From contig JAKSMW010000005.1 in NCBI GenBank assembly GCA_024400395.1, positions 18,776 through 82,775 of the forward strand: a stretch of DNA of 64,000 bases. Reading direction: 5' to 3'. Both the position numbers and the translations under genes were made by a program. The number at the start of each line of letters is the position of its first letter. Positions within the stretch are counted from its first letter, which is position 1. Below the pieces are notes generated by a model. It was not told the origin of the DNA. It searched no databases and saw nothing but the letters and a program-made list of their open reading frames with translations. This document shows positions 37,343 to 47,365 of the stretch, in pieces. This DNA is from Bacteroidales bacterium (lineage in GTDB: Bacteria > Bacteroidota > Bacteroidia > Bacteroidales > F082).

Positions 37343-39961
37343 ATGAAAGCAAACGAAATCCGTAAGAGTTTTCTGGATTTCTTCCAGTCAAAACAGCACC
37401 TCGTTGTGCCATCGGCTCCCATAGTGGTGAAAAACGACCCGACTTTGATGTTTACAAATGCGGGCATGAACCAGTTTAAAGATGTTTTTTTGGGAAATAA
37501 CCCCCGCAAGGCGCCGCGTGTGACCGACATTCAGAAATGCCTCCGTGTTTCAGGCAAACACAATGACCTCGAAGAAGTCGGACGCGACACTTATCATCAT
37601 ACAATGTTTGAGATGATGGGTAACTGGTCTTTCGGCGATTATTTCAAAGAAGAGGCGATAGCCTGGGGCTGGGAATTTCTTACTGAAGTGATGAAGATTG
37701 ACAAGGACAAACTGTACGTGACAGTCTTCGGCGGCGATGAAAAAGACGGAATGGCTCCTGATAATGAAGCATATAACTTCTGGCTGAAACATGTCGATGA
37801 ATCGAGGATCATCTTTGGAAACAAGAAAGATAATTTCTGGGAGATGGGTGAGACAGGACCGTGCGGCCCGTGTTCCGAGATTCACATCGACATCCGCGAC
37901 GAGGAAGCCCGCAAGAAAATCAACGGCCGTGACCTCGTGAACAAAGACGACCCTGAAGTGATTGAGATTTGGAATCTCGTTTTCATGCAATATAACCGCC
38001 TCGCCAATGGTTCTCTCGTGAATCTTCCGGCTTGCCATGTCGATACCGGAATGGGCTTCGAACGGCTCGTCCGCGTCATGCAGGGCAAGAAATCAAATTA
38101 CGACACCGATGTCTTCACGCCTATTATTAATGAGATCTCGAGACTTTCCGGCGTTGAATACGGGAAAGAAGAGAAATGCGACATCGCGATGCGCGTCATC
38201 GCCGACCATCTTCGCGCCGTCAGCTTTGCGATCACCGACGGACAGCTGCCTTCAAACAACGGCGCCGGATATGTGATCCGCAGAATCTTGCGCCGTGCGG
38301 TTCGCTACGGATATACTTTCTTGAAGTTCAACGAGCCTTTCGTATATAATCTGTTGCCTGTCCTCATCGTTGAGATGGGTGAACAATATACCGAACTCAA
38401 AGCCCAGCAGACCCTCGTCTCAAAAGTGATTTACGAGGAAGAGGCGTCGTTCCTTCGTACTTTGTCATCCGGAATCAAACGTTTTGAGAATTATGTCGAG
38501 CAAAACAAGGATTCAAAGGTCATCGACGGCGCATTTACTTTTGAACTGTTTGACACATTCGGATTCCCTGTCGATTTGACAAATCTCATGGCAGAGGAAA
38601 AAGGTCTTGAAGTCGATATGGAAGGTTTCAACAAGCATCTCGCCGAACAGAAAAACCGTTCTCGCAAGGCAGCCGAAAAGATGTCGGGCGACTGGGTCGA
38701 GCTTATTCACGAAGATAAAGCGACATGTTTTGTCGGTTACAACGAACTCGAATGCGAATCAAAGATTTTGAAATTCAGGGAAGTCGTCGCCAAAGGCAAG
38801 AAACATTTCGAGATCGTTCTCGACAAGACACCGTTCTATGCCGAGATGGGCGGTCAGGTCGGCGATAAAGGTGTGCTTGTATCTGAAAATGAAACGATTA
38901 ACGTCATCAACACTGTCAAGGAAAATGATTTGAGCATTCATATCACTGATGTCCTGCCGCAAGAGCCTGAATCCGTTTTCACAGCGAAAGTTGATGTTGA
39001 AAGACGATTGAAAATAGAATCCAACCATACGGCGACTCACCTTATGCACGCTGCGTTGCGTCAGGTTCTCGGAACACATGTCGAACAGAAAGGCTCGTTG
39101 GTTGACGACGAACGTCTCCGCTTCGACTTCAGTCACTTTGCGAAGATGAGCGACGAGGAAATCCGCAAGGTCGAAACGATTGTGAATCAGAAGATTAGGG
39201 AAGACCTTCAGAACGAAACTGCTGTTGACATCCCGATTGACGAGGCTCGTAAGATGGGTGCTATGGCGTTGTTCGGCGAGAAATACGGCGACAAGGTCCG
39301 TGTCGTGACATTCGGTTCCGATTACTCATGCGAGCTCTGCGGCGGCACACATATCGCATCGACAGGACGTATCGGCGCATTTAAGATCCTGAGTGAAAGC
39401 GCAATAGCAGCCGGCGTGCGTCGTATCGAGGCGATAACAGGCGCAGCTGTAATCGATTATCTTGACAATCAGATTGATACGTTGAACAAGATTAAAGTCA
39501 TGGTGAAATCTTCAGCTGATGTCGTGAAAGCTGTTGAGACATTGACAATTCAAAATGCGATGTTGCAGAAGAAGATTGAGGCGATGATGATGGCGCAAGC
39601 CGTGTCGGACGCAAAGAATGTTTACGGTAATGCAACGGAATGGGAGGGTCATAAGTTTGTGTTCGCAAGACTGAATGTCGATATGAACCAGATGAGAAAC
39701 GTCGCGATGGCGTTGAAAGATGTTGATTCTGAAGTCGTTGCTGTGATGGGCGGTGTCTTTGAAGAGAAACCGACGTTGTGTGTTATGCTTCCGCAGAGTC
39801 TCGTTGACGAAAAGAAGATAGATGCCGGTGCGATAATCCGTTCGGCTGCAAAAGAGATTCAAGGTGGCGGCGGCGGACAGAAGACGTTGGCGACGGCGGG
39901 TGGAAGGAACGCTGCCGGCATCGACAAGGCGATGGAAATACTAAAGGAAACGTTTAAGTAG
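37343..39961 (+). CDS. alaS: Alanine--tRNA ligase
   Basis: Charges tRNA-Ala and edits Ser/Gly. 872 aa with the class II core (NEIRKSFLDFFQSKQHLVVPSAPIV split by the motif; GNWSFGDYFK, MGFERL), the editing domain with zinc residues HTATHLMH and CELCGGTH, and the C-terminal oligomerisation domain ending GGGGGQKTLATAGG. Full length, no anomalies. Confidence 0.98.
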   Translation: MKANEIRKSFLDFFQSKQHLVVPSAPIVVKNDPTLMFTNAGMNQFKDVFLGNNPRKAPRVTDIQKCLRVSGKHNDLEEVGRDTYHHTMFEMMGNWSFGDYFKEEAIAWGWEFLTEVMKIDKDKLYVTVFGGDEKDGMAPDNEAYNFWLKHVDESRIIFGNKKDNFWEMGETGPCGPCSEIHIDIRDEEARKKINGRDLVNKDDPEVIEIWNLVFMQYNRLANGSLVNLPACHVDTGMGFERLVRVMQGKKSNYDTDVFTPIINEISRLSGVEYGKEEKCDIAMRVIADHLRAVSFAITDGQLPSNNGAGYVIRRILRRAVRYGYTFLKFNEPFVYNLLPVLIVEMGEQYTELKAQQTLVSKVIYEEEASFLRTLSSGIKRFENYVEQNKDSKVIDGAFTFELFDTFGFPVDLTNLMAEEKGLEVDMEGFNKHLAEQKNRSRKAAEKMSGDWVELIHEDKATCFVGYNELECESKILKFREVVAKGKKHFEIVLDKTPFYAEMGGQVGDKGVLVSENETINVINTVKENDLSIHITDVLPQEPESVFTAKVDVERRLKIESNHTATHLMHAALRQVLGTHVEQKGSLVDDERLRFDFSHFAKMSDEEIRKVETIVNQKIREDLQNETAVDIPIDEARKMGAMALFGEKYGDKVRVVTFGSDYSCELCGGTHIASTGRIGAFKILSESAIAAGVRRIEAITGAAVIDYLDNQIDTLNKIKVMVKSSADVVKAVETLTIQNAMLQKKIEAMMMAQAVSDAKNVYGNATEWEGHKFVFARLNVDMNQMRNVAMALKDVDSEVVAVMGGVFEEKPTLCVMLPQSLVDEKKIDAGAIIRSAAKEIQGGGGGQKTLATAGGRNAAGIDKAMEILKETFK

Positions 39962-39979
39962 AGCGTTTTTATTAATACG

Positions 39980-40014
39980 AAGACAGCTTCTGCTAAATCG
40001 GCGGAAGCTGTCTT
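39980..40014. terminator. Terminator between alaS and rdgB
   Basis: Stem AAGACAGCTTC (39980-39990) / GAAGCTGTCTT (40004-40014); T-rich on the alaS side. Both convergent genes may use it. Confidence 0.8.
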
Positions 40015-40018
40015 TCTG

Positions 40019-40591
40019 TTATTTCTCAAGAAATTCCACTAATTTTGCGGTTGCTCTGCCCCGGTGCGAGATTTGGTTTTTGGTTTCCATCTCCATCTCG
40101 GCGAATGACTCGTCAAAACCGTCAGGCTGGAAAATCGGGTCGTAGCCGAAGCCGCCTTCACCGTGTTCTTCGGTGAGAATTTTTCCGTTCACGATGCCCT
40201 CGAAGAAATGCTGTTCACCGTTGAGGTTCAGTGCGATGACGGTTCTGAAACGTGCTTTTCTGTTTTCAACGCCTTTCATCGCTTCAAGCAGTTTCACTAC
40301 ATTGTCGTGATATGAGCAGCCTTCGCCGGCGTAGCGTGCGGAATAAACTCCTGGCGCACCGCCCAACGCTTCCACTTCAAGCCCGGTGTCATCGGCGAAG
40401 CAGTCGAGATGGAAATTGTCCGTCACGAAATCGGCTTTTATCTTGGCGTTTCCTTGTAGGTTGTCGGCGTCCTCCACGATGTCTTCATGGCAACCGATGT
40501 CGCGAAGCCCGACGACTTCAAAGTTTTTCAGGATGTTTCTTATTTCTTCAAGCTTGTGAAGATTGTGAGTAGCAAATACTAATTTTTTCAT
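40019..40591 (-). CDS. rdgB: Non-canonical purine NTP pyrophosphatase (RdgB/HAM1)
   Basis: Hydrolyses ITP, dITP and XTP, keeping deaminated purines out of nucleic acids. 190 aa with the family motif [11 protein letters not shown] (residues 5-15), [30 protein letters not shown] and SHRGRA. Located 10 nt after ung on the same strand: two genome-sanitising enzymes in one unit. Confidence 0.96.
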   Translation of the reverse strand: MKKLVFATHNLHKLEEIRNILKNFEVVGLRDIGCHEDIVEDADNLQGNAKIKADFVTDNFHLDCFADDTGLEVEALGGAPGVYSARYAGEGCSYHDNVVKLLEAMKGVENRKARFRTVIALNLNGEQHFFEGIVNGKILTEEHGEGGFGYDPIFQPDGFDESFAEMEMETKNQISHRGRATAKLVEFLEK

Positions 40592-40601
40592 TTTATTATA
40601 A

Positions 40602-41285
40602 TTAAATTGAAGCCCAATTGACGGGCTGAATACCGTTATTGATAAGATATTGATTTGTCTGTGAGAAATGATGGCATCCGAAGAAACCTCTGCTCGCGGA
40701 GAGTGGGGAAGGATGTACTGTTTTCAAAACCAAATGTTTGCTGTGGTCGATGAGGCTTTCTTTTGCGATTGCGTAGTTGCCCCAAAGGATGAAAACCAAG
40801 TGTTCTTTTTTTGTGGAGAGTGCGCATATTGCTGCATCGGTGAATTGCTGCCAGCCGATTCTCGTATGTGATGCCGCCATGTTTGCCCTGACGGTAAGCG
40901 ATGCGTTCAGAAGTAGGACACCTTCTTTGGCCCAGTTTTCAAGATTGCCTTTTCTCGGTATCGCCATCCCGATGTCGTTGTTCAGTTCCTTGAAGATGTT
41001 CTGGAGGCTCGGTGGCGGCTGAATCCCGTCGGGGACGGAGAATGCGAGGCCGTGAGCCTGACCTACGTTATGGTAGGGATCTTGTCCCAATATAACAACT
41101 TTTACCTTGTCGAATGGCGTAAGATTAAACGCATTGAAAATGAGACTTGACGGAGGATATACAATAAATTTCTTTTTTTCCTCAATCAGAAATGCCTTGA
41201 TATTCGCAAAATATGGCGACTCAAACTCCGTTTTAAGTGCTTGATACCAACCTTCTTCAATGTCTGGTTTTCTTACAGTTACCAT
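40602..41285 (-). CDS. ung: Uracil-DNA glycosylase, family 1
   Basis: Removes uracil from DNA as the first step of base excision repair. 227 aa with the water-activating motif [18 protein letters not shown] (residues ~65-82), the [10 protein letters not shown] uracil-recognition segment (Asn), and [11 protein letters not shown] (the DNA-intercalation loop). Promoter -7 box at 41312. Confidence 0.97.
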   Translation of the reverse strand: MVTVRKPDIEEGWYQALKTEFESPYFANIKAFLIEEKKKFIVYPPSSLIFNAFNLTPFDKVKVVILGQDPYHNVGQAHGLAFSVPDGIQPPPSLQNIFKELNNDIGMAIPRKGNLENWAKEGVLLLNASLTVRANMAASHTRIGWQQFTDAAICALSTKKEHLVFILWGNYAIAKESLIDHSKHLVLKTVHPSPLSASRGFFGCHHFSQTNQYLINNGIQPVNWASI

Positions 41286-41311
41286 CTTTAAAAATTTTGA
41301 AAATAATTGTA

Positions 41312-41319
41312 CAAAATTA
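41312..41319 (-). promoter_or_regulatory. -7 box of ung-rdgB
   Basis: TAATTTTG on the minus strand, 26 nt upstream of the ung ATG. Confidence 0.6.
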
Positions 41320-41373
41320 GAAAAAAAATCGTTTCTTTGTAGGTCAAAATTTTAAAAGAAAATTATTGAAAAT

Positions 41374-41499
41374 ATGAAGAAAATAGCTTTAATGTTGGCT
41401 CTCGTTTTTGAATTGGGAATAGTTTTCACATCGTGCAAGTCGTCGGCTTGCCCTGCGTATGGTGAATACAAGCAATATAAAAGGGAAAGAGCTTATTAG
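41374..41499 (+). CDS. 41-aa small lipoprotein (CPAY type)
   Basis: A short ORF: MKKIALMLALVFELGIVFTS then Cys21, i.e. a lipoprotein signal with lipobox FTSC, and a mature part of 21 residues (CKSSACPAYGEYKQYKRERAY) made mostly of charged and Tyr residues. Small lipoproteins with a CPAY motif soon after the lipid-anchored Cys are common in Bacteroidales; their function is unknown. Followed at once by a strong terminator, which supports its being transcribed on its own. Confidence 0.65.
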   Translation: MKKIALMLALVFELGIVFTSCKSSACPAYGEYKQYKRERAY

Positions 41500-41515
41500 T
41501 CCTGGAGAGGATAAT

Positions 41516-41547
41516 AAAAAAGGAGTTCCGATTGGAACTCCTTTTTT
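41516..41547. terminator. Bidirectional terminator
   Basis: Perfect 14-bp stem AAAAAAGGAGTTCC / GGAACTCCTTTTTT with a GATT loop. Ends the small lipoprotein gene and, on the other strand, the large T9SS gene. Confidence 0.92.
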
Positions 41548-41564
41548 GTATTGTTGATTATCGG

Positions 41565-44531
41565 TTAGAGAACCATAATCTTTGATGTGCAAGTTTTGTT
41601 GCCGGCCTGGACGCGGAGGATGTACGAACCGCTTGTGAGGTCGTTAGTGCTGAATGACACTGTGTTCTGACCCTGTCCGAATGTGCCGATGACGTTGCTC
41701 ATGACCATACGGCCTGAGAGGTCATAGACCTGATAGCTGACTGTCGTTGTCTCTGAAAGTTCGATGTCGATGTTGGCTGTTCCTCTGACCGGGTTAGGAT
41801 AGACGTTCATCTGGAGAGCGTTTTCAGCTTCGATCTCATTTTCTTCAATGCCGAGGTCTGTTGTCTTGTAGTCGCTGCATTTGACGATACCGTTGCCGTA
41901 TGTTGCGGCGTAGATGACACCGTGGTTTGTAACGCCTTTGAAGTTTTCGTAAAGAGGCTTGTTGATATCGCCGTTGTCGAAGCCGATGAGAACAGAAATG
42001 TCATCGTGGTTGCTGACTGTGGCTTGTTGCCTGAGTTCTGTCACAGGAACATTTACGGAGCCTTCTGCTGTCCAGTCGCCGCCGTTTCTCTTTGAGTAGA
42101 TGCCGTATTCTGTGCCGACGAAGATGTCACCCTTGGTGCTTTCGATGAGGCATGAATAGACAGGAGCTTTTGGAAGGCTGCCCTGGATTGAAGTGAAGCT
42201 GTCGCCATTGTTCGTCGAAAGGTAAACGTAGTCGTTGTTGCCGTAGTTTCCTAAAGAAACGAGGACTTTGTTGTCAACGATGCTGATAGCTGTGACAGCG
42301 CGGTTTTTGAATGTTGTTGTGTCAAGGACTTCAAAGTTGACGATACATGCTGTTGAATCAACGTCTGCAAGTTCTGCGGTAACTGCCATAGAAAGGTTGC
42401 TTACTCTGTAAAGTTTGCCTTCTGCTGTTCCGACGATTGTCATGTCACCGTCGCTGCTGATTGCAACTGCTGTCGGGATGCCTTCAATCTTGCCGATTCT
42501 CCACCATCTTGACATTTCGTTAAAATAGTGTGAATTTCTTGTCATGTAAATGCTGCCTTCGACACCGCAGACCATTGTTGCGGAGATGAGATCCTGGATG
42601 CCCCAGATTGTATCACCAGCTGCGACGTCTTGCTCAAGTACGTAGTCGAAAGGATATTTTGAAAGGTTGCTGAATACATCAACGATTTCACCTTTTTCAT
42701 GTGCTTCCGGTGCTGCATAATAGGTAGTTCTTAATGAATAGATGTCCTGGTAGTTCTCAAACATTGCGAACGGTGTTCTGAATGCGTTTGCGTTTGTGAT
42801 GACATTACTGAATGTGCTGTCTGCATTGTAGAAGTTTTCAATGTCATAGTCGCGGCCTGATGTCTCTGACCTGTAAAGAGGTGTTGTCATTGAACCTGTT
42901 GCGGAAACGAAGATGATATCCGGGTTGAATGTTGAGATTTCAGCATGACCGCCGGCGTATGATGTACTGAAAACGCCGTATCCGTCCACGACCGCTGCGT
43001 TTGAATTCGGGTCGCAGTTAGGGAATATTGCTCTGCCTGTTTCAACGTTGTTGATGTTTTCGTCACCCTGGATGAGGATTGTGCCGTGGTCAAGGCTGCC
43101 GCCGAGAACTCTGTTGTCATCTCCACCAATGCCGACGCCGAACATGCGGGCGACTGATGTGTGGACGGCTTCATCCTGTGGGTTTTCTCTGATGAAGTAA
43201 CGGTTGCATCCTGTGAATGTGAATGTGTTTTCTGAAAAGATACCTTTGAAAACGCCGCCTTCTGTTCCGACAAAGAAGACATTCGCATTGTCAGGATTGA
43301 AAAGGAAATTCTGGATACCCATATGGACATAGAATGGAATTGATGACAATTCATTGCCCGCTACGGAAATGGAGATTGGTCTGTAAACGCCTGTGTTTGT
43401 GGCGTCTTCAAGTGTCCATACTGCTGTCGAACCGCCTAAAAGGAGTTTCCTTGGGTTGTTCGGGAACACCTCAATGGCGTTGTCAACATAGCCGTTTGAA
43501 CCGAAGATGTCATATATGCCTGTCGTGGCAAGTGCAGTCTGCCAGTTGTTACCACCGTCCTTTGAATAGAAAATGTCACCGGTGGCGTATGATATGACGT
43601 TGTTACTGTTGCTCCTATTGATGTATGCTGCATAGAGATACTCCGGATCTGACTGTGATACGGCGACAATCTTTATTCCTTCTTGGGTCGGAAGCTGACC
43701 TGCTGCTGTGAGTGATGTGACATTGAGATCGCCTCCTTCGTTGGCTGTGATGAGAAGGACGTCTTCGCTGACGACAGCGAGAATGTATTTTGAGTTCGCT
43801 CTGACCGCTGATGCCTGACCTTCGACAACTAATGACCAGGTGTCACCCATGTCTGATGATTTGTAAAGACCACCGTCTGTCGCGGCCAAAATGATATTTC
43901 CGTTCATCACCGCCATCTCGTTCACGAAACCCCAGCCGTTTGTGGCGGTAGGATTGGTGCCGGAAAGAAGAGTGATTGAACCGTCCTTGGCGATTCTGTA
44001 AATACCTTTGCCGATGAAACCGGTTTCATAGCCAATATGGCTGAGTCCGTTGACCATGTATTGTGAACGGCCGTCGCCTGTTCCGACAAACGTGATGCCG
44101 TCAACCTGAATCATGCAGCTGATCATTGTGTTGAGGTCGTATGCCTGTCTCATTGTGATGCCGCCATTGACTGACTCGAAAATGTGTCCGCCCATTGTCC
44201 CGATGAGGAGCTTGTTGTTGGTTGGGTCATTCTGGTCATAAATCATGGCTCTTGTGAGCGCACCGTAATTGTCTGGTCCCATGACTTTCCATTCACCAGT
44301 GCCTTTTTTTGATGTTTGAGCCGCTTTTTGAGCCTTCAGCATCAATGCTGGGTCAATTAAGCCTGTCTCTTGGTTGGCGCGAATGCTCTTCATGTATGAA
44401 GAAACAGTGGCCTTTGTGTTAGTCCTGGGAACGTATTTTCCCTGGTTTTCAGCAGCGTTGGAAACCAAACCTGCCTGTGCTAACATCATGGTTATCAAAA
44501 CCATACTTAACGGTAAAAATCTTTTTTTCAT
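41565..44531 (-). CDS. Large secreted beta-propeller protein with T9SS type A sorting domain
   Basis: 988 aa. Signal peptide (MKKRFLPLSMVLITMMLAQAG), then sortilin/BNR-like repeats with Asp-box-type elements (GGLYKSSDMGDTWSLV, IFYSKDGGNNWQTAL, VYLSTNNGDSFTSI, GIYSKRNGGDW) forming one or more beta-propellers, and a C-terminal T9SS domain (~910-988: MNVYPNPVRGTANI; YQVYDLSGRMVM; SGSYILRVQAGNK). No glycosidase catalytic residues could be placed, so a binding or adhesion role on the cell surface is more likely than sialidase activity. Monocistronic with a textbook promoter. Confidence 0.85.
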   Translation of the reverse strand: MKKRFLPLSMVLITMMLAQAGLVSNAAENQGKYVPRTNTKATVSSYMKSIRANQETGLIDPALMLKAQKAAQTSKKGTGEWKVMGPDNYGALTRAMIYDQNDPTNNKLLIGTMGGHIFESVNGGITMRQAYDLNTMISCMIQVDGITFVGTGDGRSQYMVNGLSHIGYETGFIGKGIYRIAKDGSITLLSGTNPTATNGWGFVNEMAVMNGNIILAATDGGLYKSSDMGDTWSLVVEGQASAVRANSKYILAVVSEDVLLITANEGGDLNVTSLTAAGQLPTQEGIKIVAVSQSDPEYLYAAYINRSNSNNVISYATGDIFYSKDGGNNWQTALATTGIYDIFGSNGYVDNAIEVFPNNPRKLLLGGSTAVWTLEDATNTGVYRPISISVAGNELSSIPFYVHMGIQNFLFNPDNANVFFVGTEGGVFKGIFSENTFTFTGCNRYFIRENPQDEAVHTSVARMFGVGIGGDDNRVLGGSLDHGTILIQGDENINNVETGRAIFPNCDPNSNAAVVDGYGVFSTSYAGGHAEISTFNPDIIFVSATGSMTTPLYRSETSGRDYDIENFYNADSTFSNVITNANAFRTPFAMFENYQDIYSLRTTYYAAPEAHEKGEIVDVFSNLSKYPFDYVLEQDVAAGDTIWGIQDLISATMVCGVEGSIYMTRNSHYFNEMSRWWRIGKIEGIPTAVAISSDGDMTIVGTAEGKLYRVSNLSMAVTAELADVDSTACIVNFEVLDTTTFKNRAVTAISIVDNKVLVSLGNYGNNDYVYLSTNNGDSFTSIQGSLPKAPVYSCLIESTKGDIFVGTEYGIYSKRNGGDWTAEGSVNVPVTELRQQATVSNHDDISVLIGFDNGDINKPLYENFKGVTNHGVIYAATYGNGIVKCSDYKTTDLGIEENEIEAENALQMNVYPNPVRGTANIDIELSETTTVSYQVYDLSGRMVMSNVIGTFGQGQNTVSFSTNDLTSGSYILRVQAGNKTCTSKIMVL

Positions 44532-44583
44532 ATCACGTAATTTAAAAATTTATTACAAAACCATTATTTGATATTTTAGGGTT

Positions 44584-44614
44584 CAAAAATACAACATTTT
44601 TTGCATTCCACAAA
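44584..44614 (-). promoter_or_regulatory. Promoter of the T9SS propeller gene
   Basis: Minus strand: TTTG (44611-44614), 19-nt spacer, TATTTTTG (44584-44591). Perfect match to the Bacteroidota consensus, 52 nt upstream of the ATG. Confidence 0.8.
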
Positions 44615-44662
44615 TAAAATTTTCAAAATAATTAAAAATTTTACCAAAACCCTAAAAAAATC

Positions 44663-45421
44663 CTAAAATCTCATCAGAGCATCTTCCGGCAACCAGCCGA
44701 CACTGCCGTCAGCCATCCTGATTTTGCTCCAATTGTCTTCTGTCTCTTTTATCTCAACCTTTGAACCTTCGTGCAAGACAAAAAGGTCAACGCCCGATGA
44801 AGACGGCGAACTTTTCACAGTAATGGTCGGTTTCATGATGATGGCTTCGTTGTTGCTCTTCATGTAATTGCTTTTTTGCGCTGCAAATGAAACACTTAAA
44901 ACAAAAAACAGCAATGTTAAAACACCGATGAAGAACATGCTTTTCTTCAAACCTCTTGTGCGTGCCGTGAAGTAGAGAAAGACTGCAATAAGCAAAACCG
45001 CAAAAATGATAATCGAGAAAACCGCCCATCCGTCGGCAGTGAATATGTTGCCGATACTGCGGCGCCATTTTGTCATAAAAAAGACTGGCAATGGCTCTAT
45101 CTTGTCGGAAATCAATGAGTTGGCTATGGCAAGGTTGTTCCTGACATCCTCATTGTTCGGGTCAAGTTTCAAGGCTCGTTCGTAATAATATATCGACATC
45201 GGGACGTTTCGCATTTTAAAATGTGCGTTGCCCATGTTATATAATATAGGTGTCGATACATAACCTTCTCCTATTATCTTGTTGTAAACGATCAACGCCG
45301 AGTCATATTGACTGTTGTTGTAATATGCGTTTGCCCTGGCAAAGGCGTCTTCCTGCAACTTCTGCGCATTCAGACCCGTCACTGCCAACATTATCGCCAA
45401 AATCAAAAAAAACTTCTTCAT
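44663..45421 (-). CDS. batE: BatE: TPR and SH3-domain membrane protein
   Basis: 252 aa: signal peptide, TPR repeats in the periplasm (AYYNNSQYDSALIVYNKII, YNMGNAHFKMRNVPMSIYYYERALKLDPN), two transmembrane helices (~135-155, ~165-185), and a C-terminal bacterial SH3 domain (IMKPTITVKSSPS...GWLPEDAL). Last gene of the Bat operon, which in Bacteroides fragilis aids aerotolerance. Complete and typical in length. Confidence 0.88.
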   Translation of the reverse strand: MKKFFLILAIMLAVTGLNAQKLQEDAFARANAYYNNSQYDSALIVYNKIIGEGYVSTPILYNMGNAHFKMRNVPMSIYYYERALKLDPNNEDVRNNLAIANSLISDKIEPLPVFFMTKWRRSIGNIFTADGWAVFSIIIFAVLLIAVFLYFTARTRGLKKSMFFIGVLTLLFFVLSVSFAAQKSNYMKSNNEAIIMKPTITVKSSPSSSGVDLFVLHEGSKVEIKETEDNWSKIRMADGSVGWLPEDALMRF

Positions 45422-45426
45422 GTCTG

Positions 45427-45466
45427 CTTTTTTAACTTTTAACTTTTAACTTTCAACTTTTTACTT
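45427..45466 (-). repeat. A-rich heptad repeat between batD and batE
   Basis: Sense-strand AGTTAAA/AGTTGAA units fill the whole gap from the batD stop codon (45461-45463) to 6 nt before the batE start. Confidence 0.75.
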
Positions 45467-47302
45467 TAATACTCTTTCAGCCTTTGAAATGACCTCGACT
45501 CCTTTTTGATAGAGGTCGTCCATTTTCTTGCCTGGGTCGCCCGGCGCAAATCTGGCAAATTCACAACTGTTTAATAATTCAATAAACTGATTTACAATGT
45601 CTTCTGGTGCTTTCTTGCTGAACATCATCTCTTTTACGGTGTCCATCGAAAGCTGTGAGCGCGCAATGTTGAGCTTGTCGGAAATATAACCCCACAACGC
45701 CTGCGCGAACTCCTCATAGAAATGATTCTGGTCGTTGACTTTGAAGTAGTTGTAAGCTCTCTGGAGACGTTTCTTCGCAGTCTTCGTGGCCTTTTTGTTC
45801 CTGATCAAAACCTCGTTCTTGTTGAATTTGTTGATCTTGCTGTACATTATCAATGACACGGCAAACAAAACGACAAGCAACCCCATGATGATGTAATACA
45901 GAGGCGTCGTGAACAATGTTCCGGATAGTTTTTTGAGTTTGGCCTCTGTCATGATGTGCCTGATGTCGCTTCCGACAATCTTGATGGCTTCCTGCCCGCC
46001 GGCATAAATCACTCCGCTGCTGCCTTCGTTCTCACTTCTGGCAATGTTGAGGCCGTATTCGTCAGATTGTAGCGTGACATATCTGTCCTTCTGCGGGTCG
46101 AAATATGTGAAATTGACCTGTTCGAGTTTGAAATGTCCCGAAACTCTTGGAATTACGACATATTCGGCCTTCTTCGTGCCGCTGATTCCGAATGAGTTGT
46201 TCTTTGTCGATGTGGTGATTTTGGGGTCATAGACTTCAAAGTCAGGCGGGAAAACCGGTCTCGGCATGTCGAGAAGCTCGATGTTGCCCTTGCCGGAAAT
46301 GGTGTAAGTCAGGGTGAAGGCGTCGTTCGACTGCATCTCGGTCTTGTCGATTGATGACGTGAACGTGAACTGTCCGACGGCTCCCTTGAATGACTCTGGC
46401 TTGTCGGCTGCTGGTGCCGGTTTCACCTCTATTGTGATCGGCTGTGACTTGATTTCCTTTTTGACATTGGTGTAGTTGCTTCCCATCACATCGCCGAAGA
46501 AATCCTCAAACGGGTCGTTAGTGCGTTGGCGGCTTCTTTGGTTTCTTATTTGCGCTATGCAGCTGATATCCAACGGGTCAATTGTCAATGTGCCGGTCTT
46601 CTGCGGTATGAGCACGACCTCCTGAACGGTGGCGACAGCATATTGCTTGCCGTTTTTCACTATCGAAGACTGCTGCAAGGTGCCGTTGTTGTCGGTGATG
46701 TCTTTTGTCCAAAATCCCGAATACGACGGGGCTTTGGATATGGAAAGTTGTGAAATGGCGATGTTGTAGAATATCTTGTATGTCAACACGATTTGCTCTC
46801 CAATGTATGCGCTTCTCTTGTTCGGAATCGCTTCAAGGAACACTTCACTTGTGTTTGATGATGCCGATGTGTTTCTGTCATGGCCGCTTGATGAAGAACC
46901 GGAATATCCGCTGTTGCCGCTGTCTGCGACGACGGTGATTTCAGTGGTGGTGCTTTTCACCTTCTTTCTGTTGACAGTGATGGTCGCGGCCGGAATAGTG
47001 AACGTTCCCTGCTTTATGGCGCGGAGATAGAACGAATATGTCGTCTTGTTCGATTTCGTAACCGAGCCGTTTATAATCTGAACACTGGAACTCGATGATG
47101 AAAACGGACCGCCCACAATCTCGAAATTGTTGAAGTTCGGCGCCTCGAAGTTGCTGCCGTTGCCGTCAAGCTCATACGAGACGTTGAACTGCTCCCCGAC
47201 CATCACCTGATGTTTGCAGATGACGTTGAACTCGACATTGTCCTGGGCATAAACCGCGATGTTTAATAAAATTGCGATAATCGCTGTTAAAACTTTTCTC
47301 AT
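45461..47302 (-). CDS. batD: BatD oxygen-tolerance protein
   Basis: 613 aa: signal peptide, several Ig-like beta domains (VEFNVICKHQVMVGEQFNVSYEL; FLEAIPNKRSAYIGEQIVLTYKI; FTSSIDKTEMQSNDAFTLTYTISG), a Ser-rich linker near residue 140, one transmembrane helix (~475-497), and a cytoplasmic helical tail. The ATG at 47302 (MRKVLTAIIAILL) starts a proper signal peptide. A longer frame begins MKVKKLKVKSLESKVKRE, but those residues are translated heptad repeat and should not be annotated. Confidence 0.9.
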   Translation of the reverse strand: MRKVLTAIIAILLNIAVYAQDNVEFNVICKHQVMVGEQFNVSYELDGNGSNFEAPNFNNFEIVGGPFSSSSSSVQIINGSVTKSNKTTYSFYLRAIKQGTFTIPAATITVNRKKVKSTTTEITVVADSGNSGYSGSSSSGHDRNTSASSNTSEVFLEAIPNKRSAYIGEQIVLTYKIFYNIAISQLSISKAPSYSGFWTKDITDNNGTLQQSSIVKNGKQYAVATVQEVVLIPQKTGTLTIDPLDISCIAQIRNQRSRQRTNDPFEDFFGDVMGSNYTNVKKEIKSQPITIEVKPAPAADKPESFKGAVGQFTFTSSIDKTEMQSNDAFTLTYTISGKGNIELLDMPRPVFPPDFEVYDPKITTSTKNNSFGISGTKKAEYVVIPRVSGHFKLEQVNFTYFDPQKDRYVTLQSDEYGLNIARSENEGSSGVIYAGGQEAIKIVGSDIRHIMTEAKLKKLSGTLFTTPLYYIIMGLLVVLFAVSLIMYSKINKFNKNEVLIRNKKATKTAKKRLQRAYNYFKVNDQNHFYEEFAQALWGYISDKLNIARSQLSMDTVKEMMFSKKAPEDIVNQFIELLNSCEFARFAPGDPGKKMDDLYQKGVEVISKAERVLK

Positions 47303-47321
47303 TTCTCTCTTGACTTTACTC

Positions 47322-47365
47322 TCTAAACTTTTAACTTTCAACTTTTTAACTTTCAACTAAAACTA
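47322..47365 (-). repeat. A-rich heptad repeat between batC and batD
   Basis: Sense-strand GTTGAAA/GTTAAAA units from the batC TAG stop (47363-47365) toward batD, followed by a decayed stretch (TTTAGAGAGTAAAG). Confidence 0.75.

Noticed and set aside
41565-44531. Sialidase assignment for the propeller protein
   Set aside because: Asp-box-like repeats occur, but the Arg triad and nucleophilic Tyr of sialidases could not be placed; sortilin-like propeller is the safer description.
47303-47356. N-terminal extension of BatD (MKVKKLKVKSLESKVKRE)
   Set aside because: Translation of the intercistronic heptad repeat; a normal signal peptide starts at the internal Met (47302).
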